Positions 53,648-62,708 of a stretch of DNA of 64,000 bases are shown piece by piece. Every line of letters begins with the position of its first letter. The stretch's first letter is position 1. The stretch is from Planctomycetaceae bacterium (GTDB lineage Bacteria > Planctomycetota > Planctomycetia > Planctomycetales > Planctomycetaceae), in contig JAKFWA010000077.1 of the NCBI GenBank assembly GCA_021732995.1, positions 55,402-119,401 of the forward strand, read 5' to 3'. The notes beneath the pieces are model-generated. The model saw only the letters and a list, made by a program, of their open reading frames with translations, did not search any database and had not been told where the DNA came from. The position numbers and the translations under genes are program-made.

Positions 53648-54673
53648 ATGGCTAACCAGTTTCCGAAGCTTCATAACGCCATGTGGCCGGGTCTCGTTGG
53701 TAAGGAACCGGGCACAGACCATCCTCCGATCAGCCTTGATCGGATGTTGGAACTGACCGCGAACGCCAGCGTGAACGGCCAGAAGTTTGAGGGCGTCGAT
53801 CTCTTCCTGTTCGATTCGCATATCAACATCGACCTGAGCGAAGACGAGATACGCCGCATCGCCGACAAGATCGCGGCTAAGGGTTTGAATGTGGGTTCGG
53901 TCGTGGCTCCAGTCTGGCCGGGCACGGTCGGTGACAGCTCGATGGGTAACCCCGAGCAGCGTGCCAAGTTCATTCTGGCCGTGAAGAAGGCGTGCCGGAT
54001 CGCCAAGATTCTCAATGAGCATGGCGTGCGTAAGTACGGAGTCATTCGCATCGACGCTGCGGATGGGCCCGCTCACTGGCAAGCCGATCCGGTTGGTAAC
54101 ACGAAGAAGATCGCTGCGACGTTCCGTGAAGCGGGCGTTGTTGCGGCTGCTCATGGTGAACGACTCGCTGCTGAAGGCGAGATCTGCTGGGCCGGTATGC
54201 ACTCCTGGAAGAACATGGTCAATCTGCTGGAGACGGTTGACATGCCGGGCACGGTCGGGTTCCAGGCCGATCAGGCTCATACGTATCTCTACCTGCTGGG
54301 CTACAACGCACCTGAGCACGCTTTGTTAAAGCCAGGCTATTCTCAGGCTGACTTCGATGCTGCCTACACGACGATGACCGACGCTCTTCGTCCGTGGACG
54401 ATCGACTTCCACGTCGCTCAGAACGACGGCACCGTGCACGGCACTGGTTCACATGACAAGACTGGCCGTCACTGCCAGGCGGATGACCCCAACGGCAAGT
54501 TGGATATCACCAAGACGGCTGGCTACTGGCTCAAGAACGCCAAGGATCGCGGCATTCAGCACCTGTGCTGGGACGGCTGCATGTTCCCGAACGCCACGCT
54601 GGAGAATCCGGCCACATGGAATGCGATTCTGTCCGCCATGCTGAAGGTTCGAGACGCGCACGGCTGGAACTAG
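53648..54673 (+). CDS. TIM-barrel sugar isomerase/epimerase-like protein
   Basis: 341 residues from the ATG at 53648 (AAGGAC upstream). Features are [73 protein letters not shown] and [14 protein letters not shown], an arrangement of Glu, Asp and His residues on successive beta strands as in xylose-isomerase-like TIM barrels. It is longer than typical members (about 280). It probably isomerises a sugar or acts on a related polyol. Cytoplasmic by lack of a signal. It lies in a cluster with a Gfo/Idh dehydrogenase 137 bases downstream, so sugar catabolism is likely. Confidence 0.8.
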   Translation: MANQFPKLHNAMWPGLVGKEPGTDHPPISLDRMLELTANASVNGQKFEGVDLFLFDSHINIDLSEDEIRRIADKIAAKGLNVGSVVAPVWPGTVGDSSMGNPEQRAKFILAVKKACRIAKILNEHGVRKYGVIRIDAADGPAHWQADPVGNTKKIAATFREAGVVAAAHGERLAAEGEICWAGMHSWKNMVNLLETVDMPGTVGFQADQAHTYLYLLGYNAPEHALLKPGYSQADFDAAYTTMTDALRPWTIDFHVAQNDGTVHGTGSHDKTGRHCQADDPNGKLDITKTAGYWLKNAKDRGIQHLCWDGCMFPNATLENPATWNAILSAMLKVRDAHGWN

Positions 54674-54698
54674 CGGACGACCGAAACTGGAATGACAA

Positions 54699-54747
54699 GT
54701 AGGCCGGACAATCTTGTCCGGCTGTCGGACAGGATTGTCCGACCTAC
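54699..54747. repeat. Double-hairpin intergenic repeat
   Basis: GCCGGACAA-TC-TTGTCCGGC (54703-54722) and GTCGGACA-GGAT-TGTCCGAC (54724-54743), with outer GTAGG/CCTAC ends pairing. Both hairpins contain the core GGACA...TGTCC. The core CGGACAATCTTGTCCG recurs near 63975-63990. No T-run. It looks like a REP-type element. Confidence 0.75.
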
Positions 54748-54810
54748 CCCCATCACTCATGACTGTGCCGTTCAACCGCACAGGCTCAGCCCAGACTGAG
54801 GAGATACTTC

Positions 54811-55953
54811 GTGGCAAAGAAACCGTTTCGCGTCGGCATGATCGGCTATGGCTTCATGGGCCGAGCCCACTCCAACGCTTACCGCAAGGTGGGCAACTTC
54901 TTTGATCTGGAGCACGAAGTCGTGCTGCAGGCGGTGTGTGCTCGTAGCGAAGCCAACGCCAAAGCCTTTGCTGACAAGTGGGGCTATGCCTCGGTCGAAA
55001 CCGACTGGCGCAAGCTGGTTGAACGCAAAGACATCGACGCCATCGACATCTGCGTGCCGAACAATCTCCATAAGGAGATCTCCATCGCCTGTGCCAAAGC
55101 GGGCAAAGCAGTGCTTTGCGAAAAGCCGCTCGCCATGAACGTGGCTGAAGGCGAAGAGATGTGCGAAGCCATTGAGAAGGCCGGCGTGCCCAACATGGTG
55201 TGGTACAACTACCGCCGTGTACCCGCCGTGACGTTCATCAAGCAGTTGATCGAAGAAGGCCGCTTTGGCCGCATCTTCCACTATCGCGCCAACTTCCTGC
55301 AGGACTGGACGATTTCGGAAGACCTGCCGCAAGGCGGTACGGCTCTGTGGCGTCTGGACGCTGCGGCGGCTGGTTCGGGCGTGACTGGCGACCTGCTGGC
55401 TCACTGCATCGACACGGCTCTGTGGTTGAACGGCAGCATTGCTGACGTCAACGCGATGACAGAAACCTTTATCAAAGAACGTAAGCACACGCTGACAGGC
55501 AAGGTAGAGAAGGTTGGCATCGACGATGCGTGTGCGTTCCTCTGCCACTTCCAGAACGGCTCGCTCGGTCTGTTCGAATCCACCCGCTACGCTCGCGGCC
55601 ATAAGGCGCTTTACACGCTGGAAATCAACGGCGAGCGTGCCTCGGCCAAGTGGGACCTGCACGACCTGCACCGTCTGCAGTGGTTCGATTACAAGGACGA
55701 AGGCAAGCTCCGAGGCTGGCGTTCCATCCACGTTTCGGATCACAGCGGCGAACAGCCCTACACCGATAAGTGGTGGGTTCCAGGCTTGCAGATTGGTTAC
55801 GAACACAGTTTCGTACATCAGGTTGCCGACTTCCTGGCGGGCTACGCCAAGGGAGAATCCGTCGGACCGACCTTCCGCGATGCCTTGGAAACTCAGCGGG
55901 TTTGCGACGCCGTTTTGGCGAGTGCGGCCAGCAAGCAATGGCAAAAGGTCTAG
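54811..55953 (+). CDS. Gfo/Idh/MocA-family oxidoreductase
   Basis: 380 residues. The GTG start at 54811 follows TGAGGAGA. The Rossmann domain begins [19 protein letters not shown] (GxGxxG) and includes [15 protein letters not shown] with the conserved Lys. The C-terminal domain contains [20 protein letters not shown] with the catalytic His. Cytoplasmic, no signal. It probably oxidises or reduces a sugar, inositol-like polyol or related compound. It sits downstream of the TIM-barrel isomerase and upstream of greA, with a palindromic repeat between it and the isomerase; an operon is possible but not certain. Confidence 0.92.
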   Translation: MAKKPFRVGMIGYGFMGRAHSNAYRKVGNFFDLEHEVVLQAVCARSEANAKAFADKWGYASVETDWRKLVERKDIDAIDICVPNNLHKEISIACAKAGKAVLCEKPLAMNVAEGEEMCEAIEKAGVPNMVWYNYRRVPAVTFIKQLIEEGRFGRIFHYRANFLQDWTISEDLPQGGTALWRLDAAAAGSGVTGDLLAHCIDTALWLNGSIADVNAMTETFIKERKHTLTGKVEKVGIDDACAFLCHFQNGSLGLFESTRYARGHKALYTLEINGERASAKWDLHDLHRLQWFDYKDEGKLRGWRSIHVSDHSGEQPYTDKWWVPGLQIGYEHSFVHQVADFLAGYAKGESVGPTFRDALETQRVCDAVLASAASKQWQKV

Positions 55954-56000
55954 TCTGTCGCTTAGGCTGATGTCAAAGTCGGCCAACCAATGCTCACGAG

Positions 56001-56042
56001 CTGGCGGTCGAAGTTTGGTGGAAACCAGATTTCGACCGCCAG
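56001..56042. repeat. Strong imperfect hairpin before greA
   Basis: CTGGCGGTCGAA (56001-56012) pairs with TTCGACCGCCAG (56031-56042), and the interior TGGT-GGAA-ACCA can form a small top hairpin. It is not followed by a T-run, so it may be a terminator of weak efficiency or a repeat. Confidence 0.6.
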
Positions 56043-56135
56043 TTCCTATTCCATGTTGCGAGAACGACCGCGTCGCGGACTCGCGATCACTGTTCAAAGT
56101 CCAGTTGTCTGTTTTACTGATTGAGGAGAGTCGAG

Positions 56136-56606
56136 ATGGGTAACCCGATCTCGCAAGAGGGCTACGACAAGCTTCGCGAAGAAATCCGTCGTCTCGAAGA
56201 TGTCGAGATGCCGAAGATCGCGGAGAAGATCGCCGAAGCGCGAGCTGAGGGCGACTTGCGCGAAAACGCCGAGTACCACGGCCAGCGTGAATCTCAAGGC
56301 ATGATGCAGGCGAAGATCAATCAGCTCAAATCGCGGCTGGCTGAGTGCACCATTGTGGACAAGTCGGATGTGCCAAAAGGCATCGTGGCCTTTGGTGCGA
56401 AGGTCACCGTCAAGGACCTCGCTGATGGCTCGACCGAGCAGTACGAGTTCGTCGGCCCGGGCGAAGAGGATTACTCAGGCGACGTGATGAAGATCCTCAC
56501 TTCCAGCCCGATCGGCCAGGCGCTCACTGGCAAGAAGGTCGGTGATAAAGCGGAGGTCACCATACCGCGCGGAGTCATGAAGCTTGAAGTGGTGGCTATC
56601 GAGTAG
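56136..56606 (+). CDS. greA: Transcription elongation factor GreA
   Basis: 156 residues from the ATG at 56136, with GAGGAG upstream. The N-terminal coiled coil contains the cleavage-stimulating acidic tip ([21 protein letters not shown]) that reaches into the RNA polymerase secondary channel. The C-terminal FKBP-like domain has [28 protein letters not shown], and the family ends with [12 protein letters not shown]. The length is typical. A PQQ-like gene follows within 58 bases, possibly co-transcribed. Confidence 0.97.
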   Translation: MGNPISQEGYDKLREEIRRLEDVEMPKIAEKIAEARAEGDLRENAEYHGQRESQGMMQAKINQLKSRLAECTIVDKSDVPKGIVAFGAKVTVKDLADGSTEQYEFVGPGEEDYSGDVMKILTSSPIGQALTGKKVGDKAEVTIPRGVMKLEVVAIE

Positions 56607-56664
56607 CTCTCATCATCGCTACGCGCTCGCACACACTCAGCCGCAGATAACGGAGCCCGATCAC

Positions 56665-57954
56665 ATGCGACGAATTGGATTGCTGGCCGTCAGTCTTTGC
56701 CTGTTCTCTGTTTCTTCTGATGTGATCGCGGCGGATTGGCGCGAATTCCGAGGCACAAACGGCCAAGGTCATTCCGACGCGAAAGAGTTGCCCGTTGAAT
56801 GGGATCAGGAAAAGAACGTCCTCTGGAAGACGCCCATCGAAGGCTTGGGCTGGTCGTCGCCGATCGTGCTGGGACAGCAGGTTTTCTTAACCACCGCCGT
56901 CTCGCAGAAAGAGGGCAATGCCTTCGCCCCTGAGCAGTCGCTGCGAGTGCTGTCATTTGATCTGAAGACGGGCGCAATCCAGTGGGACAAGGAAGTCTTC
57001 CAGCAAACTTCCGGCGGTGGTTCCACAGATCGCGTTCATAACAAGAACAGCCAAGCCAGCCCCACACCGATCACCGACGGCAAGTTTGTCTATGTGCATT
57101 TCGGGACTCGCGGCACCGCCTGCCTGACCTTGAGCGGAGATGTGGTCTGGACGAATCAGGAGTTGAAGTACGCCCCGGTGCACGGAAACGGCGGGTCGCC
57201 GATCCTCGTTGATGACTTGCTGATCGTCTCCTGCGATGGTGGCGACAAGGGTTTCATCGCGGCTCTGGATAAGACGAACGGCAAGGTCCGCTGGCAGACT
57301 CCGCGGTCTCTTCCGGACATGAAGAAGACGTTCGCTTTCGGAACACCGTTGCTGATCGAAGTGAACGGCCAGTCGCAGGTGATCTCTCAGGGAGCGGGAG
57401 CGGTCTATGGCTATGATCCGAAGACCGGTAAAGAGATCTGGCGTGCCGGATACGGAGACGGCTATTCCGTGATTCCGCGACCGGTCTTCGCCAACGGACT
57501 GCTGTTTGTCGGAACGGGCTACGATCAGGCGAAACTCATCGCGGTTGATCCAACCGGTCAGGGCGATGTCACCAGTACTCACATCCGCTGGACGTTGACT
57601 CGCGGCGCGCCGCACACCCCATCGCCGCTCGTCGTGGGCGATGAAGTTTACGTTGTCAGTGATGGTGGAATCGCGACGTGCATCGATAGCAAGACCGGGA
57701 AAACTCACTGGCAGGAACGACTCGGTGGCAAGTACTCGGCTTCTCCCCTCTTCGCCAACGGCCTGATCTATTTTCAGGCGGAAGAGGGCGAAGGAATCAT
57801 CATTAAGCCCGGGACCGAATTCACAGAAGTTGGTCGCAACAAACTCGAAGGCCGCACCTTCGCGTCCTATGCCGTAGCGGATTCGACGTTGCTCATCCGC
57901 ACCGAAAAGAACCTCTACCGCATCGGCGAAGCCAAGAAACTCGCCGCGAAGTAA
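56665..57954 (+). CDS. Secreted PQQ-like beta-propeller protein
   Basis: 429 residues from the ATG at 56665 (GGAG upstream). The signal peptide is MRRIGLLAVSLCLFSVSSDVIA. The body consists of repeats of about 40-50 residues such as VLWKTPIEGLGWSSPIVLG, IWRAGYGDGYSVIPRPVFANG and THWQERLGGKYSASPLFANG, i.e. BamB/PQQ-type tryptophan-docking blades. It opens with WREFRGTNGQGHS, common in planctomycete PQQ proteins. Many such proteins are not quinoproteins, and no PQQ ligand set is evident. It may bind a polymer or membrane partner in the periplasm. Confidence 0.9.
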   Translation: MRRIGLLAVSLCLFSVSSDVIAADWREFRGTNGQGHSDAKELPVEWDQEKNVLWKTPIEGLGWSSPIVLGQQVFLTTAVSQKEGNAFAPEQSLRVLSFDLKTGAIQWDKEVFQQTSGGGSTDRVHNKNSQASPTPITDGKFVYVHFGTRGTACLTLSGDVVWTNQELKYAPVHGNGGSPILVDDLLIVSCDGGDKGFIAALDKTNGKVRWQTPRSLPDMKKTFAFGTPLLIEVNGQSQVISQGAGAVYGYDPKTGKEIWRAGYGDGYSVIPRPVFANGLLFVGTGYDQAKLIAVDPTGQGDVTSTHIRWTLTRGAPHTPSPLVVGDEVYVVSDGGIATCIDSKTGKTHWQERLGGKYSASPLFANGLIYFQAEEGEGIIIKPGTEFTEVGRNKLEGRTFASYAVADSTLLIRTEKNLYRIGEAKKLAAK

Positions 57955-57981
57955 TCATCGAACGTGATTTGAGAAACCGAC

Positions 57982-58818
57982 ATGGCCACGCAGACCACCT
58001 TCAACATCATCCCCACGCAGAACGAGCTCGACAGCATGGAGCGCGACCTGCGCTTCTACCCGAGCACCGTCGCCACTCCAAAGGCTCTCAGTGCTGAGCA
58101 GGTTCAGAGCTACAACAAGCACGGCTATCTGAAACCCGTTCGCATCTACTCAGACGAAGAGATCACCAAGGTTCGAACTTACTTTGACGGACTGCTGGCT
58201 CGAGTGGTGGCGGCCGGTGGCGATAGCTATTCGATCAGCACCGCACATCTGAAGTACGGCCCGGTGTACGACATCATCTCTAATCCCAAGATCGTCGCCG
58301 TGGTGAAGGATATCCTCGGCGAAGACGTGATCGGTTGGGGCTCGCATTTCTTCTGCAAGATGCCGCGCGACGGTAAGGCGGTGGCGTGGCATCAGGATGC
58401 CAGCTACTGGCCACTCACGCCCTCCAAGACTGTGACCGTGTGGCTCGCCATCGACAAAGCCGATCTCGGGAACGGCTGCATGCGGTTCATTTCGGGATCG
58501 CAAAACTTCGGGCACATGACCTATCGCCCGAGCAGCGAAGCCGACCACAACGTGCTCAACCAGACCATCGACAACCCTGAGCAATACGGCACGCCCGTCG
58601 TTGATGACCTGCTGGCTGGAGAAATTTCGCTGCACTCGGACCTGCTGCTGCACTCTTCCGAGGCCAACGAGTCCGATCGTCGGCGCTGCGGACTGACCCT
58701 CCGTTACTGCACGCCCGACGTCCGAGCGGGGATCAACTGGCACTCCAAGGGCGTCGTCGTTGCGGGTCGTGATTTCTCCGGAAACTGGGCCAATCCGCCC
58801 CGGCCAGATACAGAGTAG
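57982..58818 (+). CDS. Phytanoyl-CoA dioxygenase-like Fe(II)/2-oxoglutarate protein
   Basis: 278 residues, double-stranded beta-helix fold. The iron triad is His and Asp in WHQDASYWPLTP (HxD) and His in LHSDLLLHSSEANESDRRR; the Arg of RRRCGLTLRY is the likely 2-oxoglutarate ligand. The family hydroxylates small molecules such as phytanoyl-CoA, hydroxy acids and secondary metabolites. The substrate is not predictable. It is 27 bases downstream of the PQQ protein. The N-terminal 50 residues include LSAEQVQSYNKHGYLKPVRIYSD, characteristic of this family. Confidence 0.9.
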   Translation: MATQTTFNIIPTQNELDSMERDLRFYPSTVATPKALSAEQVQSYNKHGYLKPVRIYSDEEITKVRTYFDGLLARVVAAGGDSYSISTAHLKYGPVYDIISNPKIVAVVKDILGEDVIGWGSHFFCKMPRDGKAVAWHQDASYWPLTPSKTVTVWLAIDKADLGNGCMRFISGSQNFGHMTYRPSSEADHNVLNQTIDNPEQYGTPVVDDLLAGEISLHSDLLLHSSEANESDRRRCGLTLRYCTPDVRAGINWHSKGVVVAGRDFSGNWANPPRPDTE

Positions 58819-58836
58819 ACAGCGAAATTCCCAACC

Positions 58837-58950
58837 TCACCCTTTCTTCGGCTGCGGTTTCGGAACGGGTTTCTGCTTCAACAGCTTCTTCTGCAAGTTC
58901 GGTAATTTCGTTGCGGGAAGCCTCGCTCCGCGTCGTTCCTGAGCACACAT
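58837..58950 (-). CDS. 37-residue basic Pro/Lys-rich peptide
   Basis: A short minus-strand gene: start ATG at 58950 with GAGGAG six bases upstream, stop TGA at 58837-58839. The product opens with MCAQERRGARL, contains LPNLQKKLLKQKPV near the middle and ends PKPQPKKG: about 37 residues, strongly basic and Pro/Lys-rich. It lies antisense in the gap between the plus-strand dioxygenase and VWA genes. The clear ribosome binding site and the simple composition argue it is real. No family is known to me. Confidence 0.6.
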   Translation of the reverse strand: MCAQERRGARLPATKLPNLQKKLLKQKPVPKPQPKKG

Positions 58951-59111
58951 GAGATTGCTCCTCAAGTTTTCCGGGTCAACAAGTTGATGCAGTTTGAGGT
59001 TTTTCGAAGTCAGCGATAGCCGAGTTATGTAAGATCGAGTAGCGTCAGAGCTTAAATCGGGTTTCCGAATCCAGTCCGGCTGCCTACTGAGGACGACCGC
59101 GAGGCTGAATC

Positions 59112-61199
59112 ATGTCATGGACATCGAACAGTTTCGATTTCGATCCGGCGGGAGTTGCATCGCACGACGATGCTATTCCGGTCGCTGAAGTCGCGCCGTC
59201 CGTTGTTGTGGTCGATATCGCCGAAGACACGCCGACAACGCAGCCGGTCAGTGCGATCACCCGCCGCATCGGGCAGCGCGGCAAGATTGCTGCCACCATC
59301 GTGAGCGTTCTGGTCCACGTATGGATACTCGGCAGTCTGGCAGAGATGGGGTTCACTCAAAGCGACAACTATCACGAGTTGCCGTTTGAGAACTACGTCG
59401 TCGAGAGCGAGCCGGAACCTGAGCCGCAGGTTGTCGAACCGACTCCGACCGAATTCACTCTGGCCGAACCCAGCGAGCAAGAGAGCCAGGTAACTCAGGC
59501 ACTCTCTGCCACCAGCGTGGGCGTCGTGTACTCGACAGCTCCGCAGATGAAGGCCGATCCGCGCCTCATCGTTAAAGAGCCGGACGTGCCGCTGGCTTCG
59601 ACGGCCGTCTATGACATTCCCGCTGGCGTCGAGATCGATAGCCAGTTGGTCGTGAACGGGACCACCGGCGATTCGCTCGTGCATATCGAGTCCGCAATGG
59701 ATCTCGTGACCTGGGAGATCGCCAAGAACCTGCAGGAGCAGAAAGTTCTGGTCGTCTGGCTGGTCGATGCGTCGGGCAGTTTGCTCGATCAACGAGCCAT
59801 CGTCGCCAACCGTCTGCAACGCGTGTATGGCGAACTCAACGCCCTGCAGAACGCCAATCAAGTACCGAAGCACGAACTGCCGGTGCTCAGCGGTGTGGTC
59901 ACGTTCGGCAACAAGACCAACTTCATCACACAGGCTCCAACCGAGAACTTTCAGGAGATTCTGGACGCACTGCGTTCGGCTCCGACAGATCCTTCCGGGG
60001 TGGAGAACACCTTCAACGCCGTCGCCGATGTATTGAGTCGCTGGGGCAGCTATCGAACGGCTCAACAGCGCCGCATCATGCTGATCACCCTGACCGACGA
60101 AGCCGGTGACGACTTCAGCAACTCGCTGGAGAAGGCCATCGTGCAGTGTCAGAAGTATGGAGCGAAGGCATACGTCGTCGGCCCTTCCGCCGTGTTTGGT
60201 CGCCGTGACGGGTTCATTCCGTACGTCGCGAAAGAAGACGGCAAGACCTACAAGCTGCCGGTGGCGATTGGTCCGGAAGTCCCGGTCTTCGAAGCACTCG
60301 ACCTGCCGTTCTGGTTTGGTGGTTCGCAGTATGAATACTTGTCGTCGGGCTTTGCCCCCTATGCGCTGGCTCGGCTGGTGCATGAAACGGGCGGCGTGTA
60401 CTTCATGACCAACATGACGACGATGAGCGGCCTCACACCGCTCGGCGTCTTTGAGCCGGATGTCATGCGCCCCTTCCAGCCGGACTACAACTTCGGCTCA
60501 CTGGACGCCTACGAGAAGGACCTCAAGAAGCACCCGCTGCGACTGGCTCTGGTTGATGCCGCGGCCCGCAGCCGACGCTTCACCGCGAAGGGTACTCCCA
60601 CTCTGGATCTGCGAGTCACTGCTGGCAACTTCAAGCAGGCTGCGTCGGATGCTCAGAAGTCTGTCGCCGAAAGCCAGCTGATGGTCGAAATGATCCTGCA
60701 GGCCATTCCAGACAGTTTGGAGAAGCAGCTGGATCGCGAACCATCCGCGCGCTGGCGGATGAACTTCTGCCTGACGTACGGGCGGCTGCTCGCTCATCGA
60801 GTCCGCTGCATGGAATACAACGCGGCGTTCGCCTGGTTGAAGAACGACCTCACCGCCGACGACATCAACAAAAAGTCGAACCACTGGATTGTGCGGTCGG
60901 ACAAGTCCATCAACTACGCTGGCAACCTGCGCAAGACGGCTCAGAAGGCAGAGGAACTGTTGCAGAGAGTTGTTAAGGAAGCCCCTGGAACGCCTTGGGC
61001 GGTTCTGGCAGCTCGCGAGCTGAAAGACCCGTTCGGTATCCGGATCGAGCAGCGGTTCATTCCGCCGCCTCCACCAGCCCCGCCGCGACCACCAGGACCT
61101 CCGCCAAAGCAGGTGTTGTTCGCTCCCGAAGAAACAAAGCGACCGGCTCCGCAGCCGAAGCCCGCTCCACCGCCGAAGCCAGTGTTGCCGAACTTGTAA
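59112..61199 (+). CDS. Membrane-anchored VWA-domain protein
   Basis: 695 residues. A disordered N-terminus is followed by one hydrophobic span near residues 60-79 (ATIVSVLVHVWILGSLAEMG), a Pro/Glu-rich linker (SEPEPEPQVVEPTPTEF) and a VWA domain at about 210-400. The MIDAS motif is DASGSLLD (Asp219, Ser221, Ser223), and HELPVLSGVVTFGNKTNF and LITLTDEAGDDF follow. A C-terminal coiled/disordered region ends in Pro-rich repeats (PPPPPAPPRPPGPPPK and PPPKPVLPNL). The fold binds divalent metal and proteins. The layout resembles VWA proteins that accompany regulatory AAA ATPases or envelope complexes; here an NtrC-like gene follows 59 bases later. Function unproven. Confidence 0.85.
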   Translation: MSWTSNSFDFDPAGVASHDDAIPVAEVAPSVVVVDIAEDTPTTQPVSAITRRIGQRGKIAATIVSVLVHVWILGSLAEMGFTQSDNYHELPFENYVVESEPEPEPQVVEPTPTEFTLAEPSEQESQVTQALSATSVGVVYSTAPQMKADPRLIVKEPDVPLASTAVYDIPAGVEIDSQLVVNGTTGDSLVHIESAMDLVTWEIAKNLQEQKVLVVWLVDASGSLLDQRAIVANRLQRVYGELNALQNANQVPKHELPVLSGVVTFGNKTNFITQAPTENFQEILDALRSAPTDPSGVENTFNAVADVLSRWGSYRTAQQRRIMLITLTDEAGDDFSNSLEKAIVQCQKYGAKAYVVGPSAVFGRRDGFIPYVAKEDGKTYKLPVAIGPEVPVFEALDLPFWFGGSQYEYLSSGFAPYALARLVHETGGVYFMTNMTTMSGLTPLGVFEPDVMRPFQPDYNFGSLDAYEKDLKKHPLRLALVDAAARSRRFTAKGTPTLDLRVTAGNFKQAASDAQKSVAESQLMVEMILQAIPDSLEKQLDREPSARWRMNFCLTYGRLLAHRVRCMEYNAAFAWLKNDLTADDINKKSNHWIVRSDKSINYAGNLRKTAQKAEELLQRVVKEAPGTPWAVLAARELKDPFGIRIEQRFIPPPPPAPPRPPGPPPKQVLFAPEETKRPAPQPKPAPPPKPVLPNL

Positions 61200-61258
61200 A
61201 ATGACAGGCTTCGCGGAGCGTTGAAACGACTGAGGTTTGCCGTCGGGGAGTTGCTCGC

Positions 61259-62671
61259 GTGTCAAAGAGTCTGCGGCGTTTCCGCATCGAGACGGTTCTG
61301 GAATCGCTCGCAACTCCCGTCTTCGTCCTCAATCCGGCGCGCGTGCTGGTGTTCTTCAACGCCGGGTGCGAGCAACTCACCGGCTGGTCGGCTCATGACG
61401 TGCTGGGACGTGAGTGCGTCTTCGCCACGTCGCCGGACCGGGCCTCGCTTGAGGCTCTGACGGGAGCACTTTGTCCGCCGCCGGAAGTCCTGCGCGGCGA
61501 ACATCATCCCGTTGCCAAGTTCTTCGCTCATAAAGAGACCGGCCAGAACGCCGCCCGGATGGTGCATTACTTTCCGCTTGTTACGAGCAACGAAGTTACA
61601 TCCATCATCGGCGTGATTACCGAGGTGCCGCGTCCCAAGCCGACTGCCGACACCAGCCTGATTACGCAAGTGCACGCCGAACTCGCCGCGCTGCGTCAGG
61701 AACTACGCATGCGATCGGGACTCAAGTCGCTGATTGCCAAGTCGCTGCCGATGCAGCGCGTTGTCGACCAGATCAACGCCGCGCGCCGTTCTATGGTGGC
61801 CGTTGCGATCAGTGGCGAACCCGGCACGGGAAAGGAGCAAGTCGCAAGGGCGATTCACTACGAAAGCGAGTTCGCGGCGAAGACCTTCGTGCCGATCGAC
61901 TGCGAACGCCTGCCCGCGAGGGAAGTTCGCGATGCGGTTGCTCGACTGGTCGAAAGCGATTGGAACGAGATGACGCCGATCGCCGCGATGCATCCAGGCT
62001 GCATCTACCTGCGGGCTGTTGACCATCTGCCGCGCGACCTGCAACAACGCTTCGTCGATTTCACTCATTCCGAACGGGGCGCCGCATTCCGCCAGCGGGC
62101 CAGACTGATTGTCTCGTCCAACGACAGCCTGCAGAGCCGTCTCGACCAGGATCAAATTTCAGAAGAGTTCTTCTTTCTTGTGTCGGGTTTGCAGATCGAA
62201 TTGCCGCCGTTGCGTCAGCGATTGGGAGAGTTGCGGCTGTTCGCGCAGCTCTTCGTCGAAGAATGTAATCGCAGCCGCAAGCAGCAGGTGTCAGGCCTTG
62301 CCGCAGACGTCTGCCCGCTGCTCGAAGCCTACAACTGGCCGGGCAATCTTGATGAATTGAGGCAGGTGATTACTGATGCTCACTCGGCTTGCGCGCCACT
62401 GACTCAGGTCACAGCGGCCCACTTGCCGTTCCGGTTTCGCACGGGGCTGGACGCGCAATCGTTGGCGCCGGGACCGTCGCAAGTGTTCGAGCCGCTCAGC
62501 ACGCTGCTAGAACGCGTTGAGCGCGAGCAGATCGAAGCAGCATTGCGGCAAGCGGGGTCAAACAAGGCCAAAGCGGCGAAGTTGCTGGGCATCACCCGGC
62601 ACAGCCTGTACCGCCGGATGGAAGTCCTGGGGTTGGAACATCAGAATGACGACGCTTCTGACAGCCAGTAA
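61259..62671 (+). CDS. PAS-AAA-Fis regulator lacking sigma-54 activation motifs (NtrC-like)
   Basis: 470 residues. The GTG start at 61259 follows GGGGAG. A PAS domain is seen at 12-120 (ETVLESLATPVFVLNPARVLVFFNAG ...). An NtrC-type AAA domain (150-395) has Walker A GEPGTGKE (186-193) but lacks the GAFTGA sigma-54 loop, and Walker B is CIYLRAVDHL with no Asp-Glu. A C-terminal Fis-type helix-turn-helix is intact (EREQIEAALRQAGSNKAKAA, then KLLGITRHSLYRRME). It probably binds DNA and senses a PAS ligand but may not hydrolyse ATP or activate sigma-54, so it may act on other promoters or as a repressor. It is transcribed with the VWA gene. Confidence 0.83.
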   Translation: MSKSLRRFRIETVLESLATPVFVLNPARVLVFFNAGCEQLTGWSAHDVLGRECVFATSPDRASLEALTGALCPPPEVLRGEHHPVAKFFAHKETGQNAARMVHYFPLVTSNEVTSIIGVITEVPRPKPTADTSLITQVHAELAALRQELRMRSGLKSLIAKSLPMQRVVDQINAARRSMVAVAISGEPGTGKEQVARAIHYESEFAAKTFVPIDCERLPAREVRDAVARLVESDWNEMTPIAAMHPGCIYLRAVDHLPRDLQQRFVDFTHSERGAAFRQRARLIVSSNDSLQSRLDQDQISEEFFFLVSGLQIELPPLRQRLGELRLFAQLFVEECNRSRKQQVSGLAADVCPLLEAYNWPGNLDELRQVITDAHSACAPLTQVTAAHLPFRFRTGLDAQSLAPGPSQVFEPLSTLLERVEREQIEAALRQAGSNKAKAAKLLGITRHSLYRRMEVLGLEHQNDDASDSQ

Positions 62672-62708
62672 CTGCGCTCGACCGACATCCTTCCGTGAGT
62701 GATGAACC

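Noticed and set aside
54772..56097. 441-codon minus-strand frame opposite the Gfo/Idh gene
   Set aside because: Antisense shadow of a GC-biased gene; no start signal and no recognisable fold.
59115..60383. Long minus-strand reading frame opposite the VWA gene (422 codons)
   Set aside because: It is a shadow of the VWA frame, with no ribosome binding site and no family motif.
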